This document shows, one piece after another, positions 43,327-52,346 of a stretch of DNA of 64,000 nucleotides; positions within the stretch are counted from its first letter, which is position 1; every line of letters starts with the position of its first letter. Origin of the DNA: DATEPR01 sp036273855 (GTDB lineage Bacteria > Actinomycetota > Actinomycetes > Mycobacteriales > Pseudonocardiaceae); NCBI GenBank assembly GCA_036273855.1, contig DASUGU010000042.1, positions 62,001 through 126,000 on the forward strand, in the 5' to 3' direction. A model generated the notes under the pieces. The model saw only the letters and a list, made by a program, of their open reading frames with translations. It did not search any database and was not told the origin of the DNA. The position numbers and the translations under genes are program-made.

Positions 43327-46300
43327 TCAGCGGCGGCCGGGGCGGTGGACGGCCGCGCCCAGGCCGGTCACCTCGCCCCAGTCGATGCCACGGTCCACCC
43401 AGACCTGCAGGCCCACTTCCAGCTCCACCAGCAGGTCGATGACGAACTCGTGGCTGCCGTCGCCGTTGGCCATGATCACCACGCCGGCGCCCGTCTCCAG
43501 CGACGTGGCCGAGTGCGACCGGTAGCCCACCGTCTCGCCGGAGTGCCCGAACCAGCGCACGCCGTCGGTCTCGCGGATCACCGTGCCCAGGCCGTAGGCG
43601 GCATCGGGCAGCGGTGTCAGCAGTTCGGCCGCGGAGCACTTGTCCAGCACCAGCGCACCGCCGCCCCGTTCCGCCCGCTGGATCTCGGCGGCGACGCGGG
43701 CCAGGTCGGCGGCCGTCGTCCACAGCCCGCCGGTGGCCTGCGGGTACGTCCGCCAGCCGACCGGCGCGCCGGACCGGTCGTGGCCGACGGCGACACCGTC
43801 ACCCCTGGCCGTGACGAACTCCGGGCCGAACCCGCTGTCCCGCATGCCCAGCGGCTCGAACACGACCTCCCGCATCAGGTCCGCGTACGGCTCGCCGGTC
43901 ACGTCGACCAGCACCTGCTCGACCACCACGAAGTGGTTGCCCGAGTAGCGGAACCCTTGGCCCGCCGGCAGTTCCGCGCGGATCGGCGCGGTGCCCGCCG
44001 GTGGGCGTCCGGTCAGCACGTCGAGCAGGGACGGCTGCCGGCCGTCGCGGTCGTGCGCGCCCGGGCCGCCGAACTCGTCCTCGGTCAGGCCCGCGGTGTG
44101 GGAGAGCAGGCCGCGCATCGTGACCGGGTGGCCCGGGTCCACGCCGGGCAGCCGCCAGGTCCGCAGGTAGGACCGCACGTCCTCGTCCAGGTCGAGCACG
44201 CCGTCCCTGGCCAGCCGCAGCACGGCCAGCGTGGTCACGTGCTTGCTGGCCGAACCGGCCTGGAACACGGTGTCCGGCCGCACCGGAGCGCCGGTGGCCG
44301 CCGACGCGACACCTTCGCCCCATGCCCGCACCAGTTCGCCGTCGGCCACCAGTGCCAACCCGATACCGGGCACGTGGTGCCGCTGCATCCTGGTCAGCGT
44401 CGCGGGAGCGGCCGGGGACAGCCGGTCCAGCATGGCCCTCGGCGCGGGCGGCGACACGGCCGTGGCGCAGTGGTCCAGCAGGGCCGTGAGCCGGTCCAGG
44501 AAACGGCCTGCCAGCAGCGCCACCGTCGACTCGTCGTGCACGTCGCGCGAGTACGTCCAGTGCACCCGGAACGCGCCGTCGATGATCACGGCGTTGACCT
44601 CGATGGCGTACGGCTGGATGCCGGCCGGCGCGCGGTCGGCGCCGGGCACCGAACCGAGTTGCACGAACAGGCCGCCGTCGGAGGCGCTGTGCAGCTGGCC
44701 GTGGTAGTTGAAGCTGATCGACGCGGGTGCGTCGGCCGGTGGTGCCGGCGAGAGATACCGGCTGATGCCGTAGCCGACTCCGTTGTGCGGCACGGCATGC
44801 AGGTGTTCCCGGACGGTCAGGATGCTGCGGCCGGGGTCGGCCGCCTCGGCCAGCCGGACGCGCAGCGGGTGGATGCTGGTGAACCAGCCCACCGTCCGGG
44901 TCAGGTCGACGTCGTCGAACAGCGGTTCGCGGCCGTGGCCCTCCAGGTCGATGTGCACGTCCGGCTCACCGGTGTGGTCGACCATCGTCTGGGCCAGCGC
45001 GGTGACCAGCAGGTCGGTCACCTTGGTGCGGTAGGCGGTGTGCGCGGTGCGCAGCAGGGCCTCGGTGGCGTCGGCCGCCATGGTCCGCGTGACCACAGCC
45101 GAGGACGCCTGCGTGTCACGGGCGCCGGGGTGGTCGGCCGGCAACGCCACACCTGCGGGCCGGGGCATCCGCCAGTACGCCAACTCCGGCGCGAACTCGG
45201 CGCTGCCGGCGTACTCGGTGAGCCGGTCCGTCCAGTGCTGGTACGACGTGGTCTTGGCGGGCAGCGCGACCGGTTCGCCGGCCAGCACCAGCTGGTAGGC
45301 CGTGGCGAGGTCGTCCAGGAGGATGTGCCACGACACGGTGTCCACCGCGATGTGGTGCACGGTGACGACCAGTTCGTCCGGCCTGCCGTTGCCGTAGCGG
45401 ATCAGCAGCGCTCGCATGAGCGGTCCGGAGCGCAGGTCGAGGCTGCGGTGCAGGTCGTCGGCTGCCGCCTCGACGGATTCTGCGTCGTCCAGCACGCGCA
45501 GCAGGTCGGCCGGTTCGGTCGCCGCGATGTGCTGGTGCCACGTGCCGTCCTCGGCGCGGGACAGCCGCAGCCGCAGCGCGTCGTGGTGGTCGACCAGTGC
45601 GGTCAGCGCGGCCCGGAGGGCGTCGCCGGCCACCGGTTGGTCCCAGCACAGCCGGACGGACTGGTTGTAGTGGTCGGGCGGCCAGTCCAGTTCGGTGAAC
45701 CAGTGCTGGATCGGCCCCAGCCGCACCTCGCCGGTGACCGGGCCCTGGTCCGCGTGCACCGGCAGCGGCTCGGCCGACGAGTCGAGCGTGGCGGCCAGGT
45801 CGGCGATGGTCGGGTCGGCGAACATCTGCCGTGGCGTCAGCCGCAGGCCGGCCCGCCGGGCGCCGACCATCACCTGGATGGACAGGATCGAGTCGCCGCC
45901 GAGTTCGAAGAAGTTGTCGCGCACGCCGATCCTGGTCACCTTCAGCACCTCGCTCCAGACCTCGGCGAGCGTCCGCTCGACCGGTGTCCTCGGCGCGACG
46001 TAGCTGGTGTCCAGTTCCGGGCGGTCACCCTCGGGTGCCGGCAGAGCGTGCCGGTCCACCTTGCCGTTGGGGTTGAGCGGCAGCGCGGCCAGCGGCACGA
46101 ACACCGCGGGCACCATGTAGTCGGGCAACCTGGCCTGCAGGTGGGTGCGCAGCTCGGACGTGGTCGGCATCCGGCCGTCCTTGGCCGTCACGTACGCGAT
46201 CAGCCGCTTCGGGCCCCTGGCCTCGTCCCTGGCGATCACCGCCGCCGCCCCGACCTCGGGGTGCGCGGTCAGCGCGGCCTCGATCTCGCCGAGTTCCACC

Positions 46301-49300
46301 CGGAAACCGCGGATCTTGACCTGGTGGTCGAGCCGGCCGAGGAACTCCAGGGTGCCCTCGGGCAGCCAGCGGACCAGGTCACCGGTCCGGTAGCGCCTGC
46401 TGCCCGGCGGGCCGTACGGGTCGGGCACGAACCGCTGCGCGGTGAGCCCCGGCCGGCCGTGGTAGCCGCGGCCGACACTCGTCCCGGCAAGGCACGCCTC
46501 CCCGGCGACGCCGATCGGCACCGGATCACCGGAGTCGTCCACAATGTACACCTGAGTGTTGGCGATCGGTTTGCCGACGAGGACCTTGCCCGCCGACGGG
46601 TCGCACGACCACGCGGTCGAGTCGACGGACACCTCGGTGGCGCCGTACAGGTTGAGCAGTTCCGTGTCCGGGCTGCGCCGCCGCCACTCGTCCAGCACGT
46701 CCGGGGTGAGCGCCTCGGCACTGGCGAACAGCCAGCGCAGCGGCAGCGGCCGGTCGGTGACCAGCGGCAGCAGGGCGCGCAGCATGGACGGCACGAGATG
46801 CGCCGCGGTGACGTTCTCCCGCAGCATCAGGTCGAGGATGTAGCGGGGATCGCGGTAGCCGTCCGGCCGCGCCAGGACGACGGTGGCTCCGCTGCTCCAC
46901 GGCCAGAACATCTCGTACACGGAGATGTCGAAGCTCAGCCCGGCCAGTTGTGGCACGGTGTCGCCGGCGGTGAGCGGGAAGTTCTCCGCCATCCACCACA
47001 CGTAGTTGACGATGCCCTCGTGCCGGATCAACGTGCCCTTGGGGCGCCCGGTGGAGCCGGACGTGTAGATCACGTAGGACAGGTTGGCCGGCCGGGCCGC
47101 GGGTTCCGGGCGGGCGCACGGGCGGCCGGCGATCCGCTCGTCCAGGTACACCACCGTGGCCTGGTGGCGTGGCAGGCGGTCGGCCAGCTTCCGTTGTGTC
47201 AGCACGACAGGAGCGGCCGTGTCGGCGAGCATGAACTCCAGGCGGTCGGCCGGATAGTCCGGGTCGAGCGGCACGTAGGCGCCGCCGGACTTGAGGACGG
47301 CGAGCACGCCCACGGCCATCTCGATGCCCCGCTCCACGCAGATCCCGACCAGCGACTCCGGGCCGACGCCCAGCTCGCGCAGGTGGTGGGCCAGCCGGTT
47401 GGCGCGCTCGTCCAGTTCGCCGTAGGACAGCGACCGGTCGCCGAACACCACGGCGGTGGCGTCGGGCGTGCGGTCGACCTGGGTCTCGAACAGTTCGTGC
47501 AGGCACAGTTCGGCCGGCCGGGGCGCGGCCGTGGCGTTGAACGCCTCGACCACCTGGTGGCGCTCTGCGGCCGGCAGCGGCGGCAGGTCGGCCACCCGGG
47601 TCTCCGGCTGCGTGGTGAGCGCGTCCAGCAGCATCAGGTAGTGCGCCAGCAGGCGTTCCGCGCCGTCCCTGCTGATCCGGTCCGGTTGGTAGTCCAGCCG
47701 GAAGTGCAGCCCGAAGTGCAGCCCGTCGAGCAGGCCGACGTTGAGCACCAACGGGTAGCCGGTCTGTTCCCACGCCCGCACCGGGGTGAACGCCACGCCG
47801 TCGGTGTCCGGCTCGTGGCCGGCCCGGCGGTAGCTGTCGAACATGACGATGGTGTCGAACAGGCGGCGGCCGGCCGGCGCCGCGCTGCGCCGCTGCGCGT
47901 CGACCAGCGAGCAGTGCTCGAAGTCGCGCAGTTCGGCCAGTTCGGCGTGCACACCGGTCAGCCAGTCGGCCACCTTCTGCTCCGGCCGCACCCGCAGCCG
48001 CACGGGCAGCGTGTTGATCAGCAGGCCGACGATCCGGTCGACGCCGGGCAGGCTGCCGGACCGGCCGGCCATGGTCGACCCGAACAGCACGTCCGGCCCG
48101 CCGCCGAAACGCTGCAACAGCAGGACCCAGGTGGCGTGCACGACGGAACCGACGGTCATCCGGTACTTGCGGGCCAGTTCGCGCAGCCGCTCGGTGACGT
48201 CGGCGGGCGCCTCGTCGGACAGCATGGCCACGTCGCGGCTGCTCGATCCCTTGGCGTCACCGCGTTCGGGTTGCAGGATGGCCAGCCGGGTGGGCGCGGT
48301 GACGTCGGACAGCACGCGGTCCCAGTAGGCGGACGCGGCGTCCGGGTCGTGGCCGCGCAGCCAGTCGACGTACCGGCGGAACGGCACCGGTTCCGGCAGG
48401 GCGGGGCGGTCACCGGCGAGCAGGGCGCGGTACGCGGTCCGCACCTCGTCCAGCAGCAGGCGCATGCTCCAGCTGTCCAGCAGGACGTGGTGGCCGTGCC
48501 AGATCATCCGGTGGCCGCCGTCGGCGACGCGGATCAGGTCCAGCCGCCACGGCTCCTGTTCCAGGTCGACGCCACGTGCCCGCTCGGCGGCCAGGTGGCG
48601 GGACAGGGCGGCGGGCAGGTCGGCGGTGGTCCGCCAGTCGAGTTCGCGCAGCCGCAGCGGCACCTGCCGGCGCACGGACTGCGCAGGCTCGGGCAGGCCG
48701 TCCCACGCGAACGTGGTGCGCAGGATGGAGTGCCGGCCGACCACGTGCGCCCAGGCCCGGCGGAACACGGACACGTCCAGCGGGCCGTCGACGGCGTAGA
48801 CGAACTGGACGAGGTAGTCGGTGCTCTCCGGTTCGAACAGCGCGTGGAACACCATGCCGGCCTGCAACGGCGACAGCGGATAGCTCTCCACCCCGCCGGT
48901 CCCGGTCGACTCCTCGTCCGGTTCACTGTCCACAGTAGACATGAACGTGTGCATGGGCCGGGCCGCGGCGGCGAGTTCGCCGAGCGTCGGCTGGGTGAGC
49001 ACCTGGCGGGGTGTGATCACCAGGCCGGCGTCCCGCGCGCCGGCGACCACATGGATCGCCAGCACCGAGTCGCCGCCGATGTCGAAGAAGTTGTCCAGCA
49101 CGCCGACCGCGTCCAGCCCGAGCACCGACGACCACACCTCGGCGAGCGTCCGCTCGGTCGCGGTGCGCGGCGCCCGGGCGGGTGCGGCGTCGGCCAGCAC
49201 GGTGTCGATGGCGGGCAGCGCCCTGCGGTCGATCTTCGCGCTCGGGGTCAGCGGCAGCCGGTCCAGCACGGCGATCCGGCTGGGCACCAGGTAGGCGGGC

Positions 49301-52137
49301 AGCACGGCCGCGACGTGCTGGCGCAGGTGACGTTCCAGGTCGGCCGGGTCGTCCGCGGTGGCGGCGACGTAACCGACCAACCGCAGGTCGCCGCCGGGAG
49401 CGGGAGCCGCGACCACGACCGCCTGGCGGACCGACGGGTGCTTGAGCAGGCGGGCGCTCACCTCGCCGGGTTCCACCCGGTGGCCGCGGATCTTGACCTG
49501 GTCGTCGACCCGGCCCCGCAGGTCCAGCGTGCCGTCCGGGCGGAACCGGACGCGGTCGCCGGTCCGGTACAGCCGGGCGCCGGGTGGGCCGAACGGGTCG
49601 GGCACGAAGCAGCGCGCGGTCAGGCCGGGCCTGCCGTGGTAGCCGGACGCCATGCCGGGCCCGCCGACGTACAGCTCACCGAACGCGCCCACCGGCACCG
49701 GGTCCATCGACTCGTCCAGCACGTGCACGCGGACGTTCGGGACGGGCCTGCCGATGCCGAACTCCACGGCGTCGGCGGCGAGGTCGGCGTAGGTGGCGTG
49801 CACGGTGATCTCGGTGGGGCCGTAGCCGTTGACCAACCGATCGCAGCAGCGCAGCAACTCGCGGGCCAGGGCCACCGGCATGGGTTCGGCCGTGGTCACC
49901 GCGACCTTGATCGGCTCGGCCAGACCGGCCGAGGCCAGCAGCCGCCAGCCCGACGGCGTGGCCTGCATGTGCGTGACACCGTGGTCGCGGATCACCTGCC
50001 GCTGCTCGGTTCCGTCCAGCCGGGCGGAGTCGGGCAGCACGGCGACGCGGGCGCCGGTGGTGAGCGGCAGGAACAGTTCCAGCGTGGACGCGTCGAAGCC
50101 GAGGGTGGACAGCAGGAGCCAGCAGTCGCCCGGCTCGGTGCCCAGCACCTGGCGGGCGCCGGTGAGCAGGTTGACCACGGCGCCGTGCGTGGTGTCGATG
50201 CCCTTGGGCTTGCCGGTCGAGCCCGACGTGTAGACGACGTAGGCCAGGTCGGTCCCGTCCGGCTCGGGCAGCGGGGCGGCGCCGTCGGCGGCGGCCCGCT
50301 CGACGAGTTCGGCGAACGTGCGCACCTCGGGTACGTCCAGGTCGCCGATCACGATCGGCGCGGCGACGTCGGCCAGCACGTAGGCGATGCGGGCGGCCGG
50401 GTACGCCGGGTCCAGTGCGACGTAGGCGGCGCCCGCCTTGAGCACGCCGAGCACGGCCGCGACGAGTTCGACGTCGCGTGGCAGGGCGATGCCGACGACG
50501 TCGCCGCGACCGATGCCGCCGGCCCGCAGGCCGTGCGCGACCCGGTCGGTCAGCTCGTCCAGTTCGGCGTAGGTCAGGCGGCGGTCCCCGCAGGCCAGGG
50601 CGGGAGCGGTGGGCGTGGCCGCCGCGCAGGCACGGAACCGGCTCACCACTGTGCCGTCCGGCACGACGCCCGTGCTGGTGCCGGCCCACTCGCCGACCAG
50701 GTCGAGTTCCGCCCGGCCGAGCACGCCGACGGTCCGGTCGGGTGCCGCGACGGCCCGTTCGACCGCCCGCACGAAGTACGTCATCAGCCGCTCGACCGTG
50801 TCCTGGGTGAACAGGTCGCTGGCGTAGTTGAGCGACAGGTCGATGTGGTCGGCGCCGTTGATGGCGATCAGCGTCAGGTCGACCTTCGCGGTGTGCTCCA
50901 CCAGGTTCACCGTCTCGGCACGCAGGCCGGGCAGCTCACGCGGGCGCTCATTGGTCTCGAAGCACTGGTACACCACCTGGTAGACCGGGTTGCGGGACGC
51001 GGAACCGGTGGCGTGCAGGGCGGATACCACCTGGTCGAACGTGACGTCCTGGTGGTCGAACGCGCCCAGTACCGACTCGTGGGTGCTGCGCAGCAGGTCG
51101 GCGAACGGTGGCGCGCCGGTCAGGTCCATCGGCAGCGCGACCGAGTTGGCGAACAGGCCCATCAACGGCTCGGTCTCCGCCACGTTCCGTCCGGAAAGGA
51201 CAGACCCGATGGCGAACCGCCGCTGGCCGCTGTAGTTCCGCAGCACGGTGGCGAAGCAGGCCAGCAGCGCGGTGTACAGCGTGACGCCGTGAGCGGTGGC
51301 CAGTTCCCTGGCCCGGGCACTGAGTTCGGGCGAGAGGGCGCGGTGGACGGTGTCGCCGGCGTGCGACTCGGTGGTAGGCCTCGGCCGGTCGGTGGGCAGT
51401 TCCAGCACGAGCGGGGTGTCGGCCAGCGTGTCGCGCCAGTAGGCCAGCTGCCGTTCGGTGCGCTCCCCCGCCATCCGCTGTTCCTGCCAGTAGGCGTAGT
51501 CGGCGTACTGGACGGGCAGCGCGGGCAGGTCCGGATCGGCACCGGTGTGGGCGGCGCGGTAGAGCTCGTCTAGTTCGCGCAGCAGCACGGCGCACGACCA
51601 GCCGTCGGTGGCCACGTGGTGGGTGTTGAGCGCCAGCACGTGGTCGGTGCCCAGCGCGATCAGCAGGGCGCGGAACACCGGGCCGCGCACCAGGTCGAAG
51701 GGCGTGTCGATCTCGGCGGTCGCCAGCCGCACGGCCTCGTCCCAGCGGGCCGGCTCGGGCAGGTGCGTCAGGTCGACGCAGCGCAGGTCGGCCCGGCAGG
51801 GCGGGGCAATCCGCTGCACCGGCGGAGTCACGTCGGGATAGGTGGTGCGCAGGATCTCGTGCCGCGCCACCAGGGCGTCCAGCGCCCTGCGCAGCGCGGT
51901 CTCGTCCAGGTGGCCGCGCACCCGCAGCACCCTGGGCACGTTGTAGATCGCGTTGGTCTCCAGGAACTGGTTGGTGACCCACATGCCGTGCTGCACCGGC
52001 GACAGCGGCGACCGCCCCGGCGGGCGGGGTTCGATCGCCGCACCGGCCGCGGCCACCCGGCCGCGCAGGCGTCGGCGCAGCAGTGCCTGCCGGTCCGCGG
52101 AGAGACCGGCGATCCGACCCACGTTGTCCTTGTTCAT
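43327..52137 (-). CDS. Bimodular NRPS C-A-T-C-A-T-E with C-terminal beta-lactamase-fold hydrolase domain
   Basis: Multidomain peptide synthetase of 2936 residues. Order: C1 (HHVATDG at 173), A1 (about 498-980), T1 (Ser1024 in GGDSVLAIH), C2 (HHVLLDS at 1216), A2 (about 1540-2030), T2 (Ser2083 in GGDSILSIQ), epimerisation domain (HHIAVDTVSW at 2261, VGWFTSIHP), then from about 2570 a class-C-beta-lactamase/penicillin-binding-protein fold with SASK (Ser2629-Lys2632), YSGN (Tyr2731) and HSG (His2865). There is no ordinary thioesterase. Read by eye, specificity residues are D-A-L-Q-T-A-G-V-H (A1) and D-I-Y-H-A-A-L-V-D (A2), neither of which I can assign with confidence. ATG 52137 has GGGAGG upstream. 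It is the distal gene of a right-to-left operon with mbtH, lyase, aminotransferase and KamA-like genes. Confidence 0.93.
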   Translation of the reverse strand: MNKDNVGRIAGLSADRQALLRRRLRGRVAAAGAAIEPRPPGRSPLSPVQHGMWVTNQFLETNAIYNVPRVLRVRGHLDETALRRALDALVARHEILRTTYPDVTPPVQRIAPPCRADLRCVDLTHLPEPARWDEAVRLATAEIDTPFDLVRGPVFRALLIALGTDHVLALNTHHVATDGWSCAVLLRELDELYRAAHTGADPDLPALPVQYADYAYWQEQRMAGERTERQLAYWRDTLADTPLVLELPTDRPRPTTESHAGDTVHRALSPELSARARELATAHGVTLYTALLACFATVLRNYSGQRRFAIGSVLSGRNVAETEPLMGLFANSVALPMDLTGAPPFADLLRSTHESVLGAFDHQDVTFDQVVSALHATGSASRNPVYQVVYQCFETNERPRELPGLRAETVNLVEHTAKVDLTLIAINGADHIDLSLNYASDLFTQDTVERLMTYFVRAVERAVAAPDRTVGVLGRAELDLVGEWAGTSTGVVPDGTVVSRFRACAAATPTAPALACGDRRLTYAELDELTDRVAHGLRAGGIGRGDVVGIALPRDVELVAAVLGVLKAGAAYVALDPAYPAARIAYVLADVAAPIVIGDLDVPEVRTFAELVERAAADGAAPLPEPDGTDLAYVVYTSGSTGKPKGIDTTHGAVVNLLTGARQVLGTEPGDCWLLLSTLGFDASTLELFLPLTTGARVAVLPDSARLDGTEQRQVIRDHGVTHMQATPSGWRLLASAGLAEPIKVAVTTAEPMPVALARELLRCCDRLVNGYGPTEITVHATYADLAADAVEFGIGRPVPNVRVHVLDESMDPVPVGAFGELYVGGPGMASGYHGRPGLTARCFVPDPFGPPGARLYRTGDRVRFRPDGTLDLRGRVDDQVKIRGHRVEPGEVSARLLKHPSVRQAVVVAAPAPGGDLRLVGYVAATADDPADLERHLRQHVAAVLPAYLVPSRIAVLDRLPLTPSAKIDRRALPAIDTVLADAAPARAPRTATERTLAEVWSSVLGLDAVGVLDNFFDIGGDSVLAIHVVAGARDAGLVITPRQVLTQPTLGELAAAARPMHTFMSTVDSEPDEESTGTGGVESYPLSPLQAGMVFHALFEPESTDYLVQFVYAVDGPLDVSVFRRAWAHVVGRHSILRTTFAWDGLPEPAQSVRRQVPLRLRELDWRTTADLPAALSRHLAAERARGVDLEQEPWRLDLIRVADGGHRMIWHGHHVLLDSWSMRLLLDEVRTAYRALLAGDRPALPEPVPFRRYVDWLRGHDPDAASAYWDRVLSDVTAPTRLAILQPERGDAKGSSSRDVAMLSDEAPADVTERLRELARKYRMTVGSVVHATWVLLLQRFGGGPDVLFGSTMAGRSGSLPGVDRIVGLLINTLPVRLRVRPEQKVADWLTGVHAELAELRDFEHCSLVDAQRRSAAPAGRRLFDTIVMFDSYRRAGHEPDTDGVAFTPVRAWEQTGYPLVLNVGLLDGLHFGLHFRLDYQPDRISRDGAERLLAHYLMLLDALTTQPETRVADLPPLPAAERHQVVEAFNATAAPRPAELCLHELFETQVDRTPDATAVVFGDRSLSYGELDERANRLAHHLRELGVGPESLVGICVERGIEMAVGVLAVLKSGGAYVPLDPDYPADRLEFMLADTAAPVVLTQRKLADRLPRHQATVVYLDERIAGRPCARPEPAARPANLSYVIYTSGSTGRPKGTLIRHEGIVNYVWWMAENFPLTAGDTVPQLAGLSFDISVYEMFWPWSSGATVVLARPDGYRDPRYILDLMLRENVTAAHLVPSMLRALLPLVTDRPLPLRWLFASAEALTPDVLDEWRRRSPDTELLNLYGATEVSVDSTAWSCDPSAGKVLVGKPIANTQVYIVDDSGDPVPIGVAGEACLAGTSVGRGYHGRPGLTAQRFVPDPYGPPGSRRYRTGDLVRWLPEGTLEFLGRLDHQVKIRGFRVELGEIEAALTAHPEVGAAAVIARDEARGPKRLIAYVTAKDGRMPTTSELRTHLQARLPDYMVPAVFVPLAALPLNPNGKVDRHALPAPEGDRPELDTSYVAPRTPVERTLAEVWSEVLKVTRIGVRDNFFELGGDSILSIQVMVGARRAGLRLTPRQMFADPTIADLAATLDSSAEPLPVHADQGPVTGEVRLGPIQHWFTELDWPPDHYNQSVRLCWDQPVAGDALRAALTALVDHHDALRLRLSRAEDGTWHQHIAATEPADLLRVLDDAESVEAAADDLHRSLDLRSGPLMRALLIRYGNGRPDELVVTVHHIAVDTVSWHILLDDLATAYQLVLAGEPVALPAKTTSYQHWTDRLTEYAGSAEFAPELAYWRMPRPAGVALPADHPGARDTQASSAVVTRTMAADATEALLRTAHTAYRTKVTDLLVTALAQTMVDHTGEPDVHIDLEGHGREPLFDDVDLTRTVGWFTSIHPLRVRLAEAADPGRSILTVREHLHAVPHNGVGYGISRYLSPAPPADAPASISFNYHGQLHSASDGGLFVQLGSVPGADRAPAGIQPYAIEVNAVIIDGAFRVHWTYSRDVHDESTVALLAGRFLDRLTALLDHCATAVSPPAPRAMLDRLSPAAPATLTRMQRHHVPGIGLALVADGELVRAWGEGVASAATGAPVRPDTVFQAGSASKHVTTLAVLRLARDGVLDLDEDVRSYLRTWRLPGVDPGHPVTMRGLLSHTAGLTEDEFGGPGAHDRDGRQPSLLDVLTGRPPAGTAPIRAELPAGQGFRYSGNHFVVVEQVLVDVTGEPYADLMREVVFEPLGMRDSGFGPEFVTARGDGVAVGHDRSGAPVGWRTYPQATGGLWTTAADLARVAAEIQRAERGGGALVLDKCSAAELLTPLPDAAYGLGTVIRETDGVRWFGHSGETVGYRSHSATSLETGAGVVIMANGDGSHEFVIDLLVELEVGLQVWVDRGIDWGEVTGLGAAVHRPGRR

Positions 52138-52157
52138 CGATCGCCCTCCCGGCGGTG

Positions 52158-52346
52158 TCACGCGCGGAGGCTGCGCGGACGCATGTCCACCCACACCTGG
52201 TCGATGTGCGCGACGCACTCGTCTTCCGTGCCCTCGGTGCCTTCGTCGTGCCAGCCGGCGGGCAGGTCCCGGTCGGCCAACCAGATCGAGTACTGCTCCT
52301 CGTCGTTGACGACGACCTTGTAGCGTCGTTCGCTGGGTTCGGACAT
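52158..52346 (-). CDS. mbtH: MbtH-like protein
   Basis: Small NRPS partner, 62 residues, that binds adenylation domains and helps them fold and work. The diagnostic residues are present: EEQYSIWL, PAGWHDEG and VDMRPRSL. It is encoded between the lyase and the large NRPS, its start overlapping the lyase stop (TGATG), so it is supplied together with the synthetase. It could also serve the second NRPS. Confidence 0.95.
   Translation of the reverse strand: MSEPSERRYKVVVNDEEQYSIWLADRDLPAGWHDEGTEGTEDECVAHIDQVWVDMRPRSLRA

Noticed and set aside
42854..43723. Minus-strand 289-residue frame across the NRPS end and intergenic repeat
   Set aside because: It spans hairpins and part of the NRPS in another frame; Arg/Ala/Gly-rich with no motif.
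43165..51573. 2802-residue open frame on the + strand opposite the large NRPS
   Set aside because: It is a GC-rich antisense shadow: composition is His/Arg/Gly/Val-rich without any recognisable domain, while the minus strand encodes a complete NRPS.
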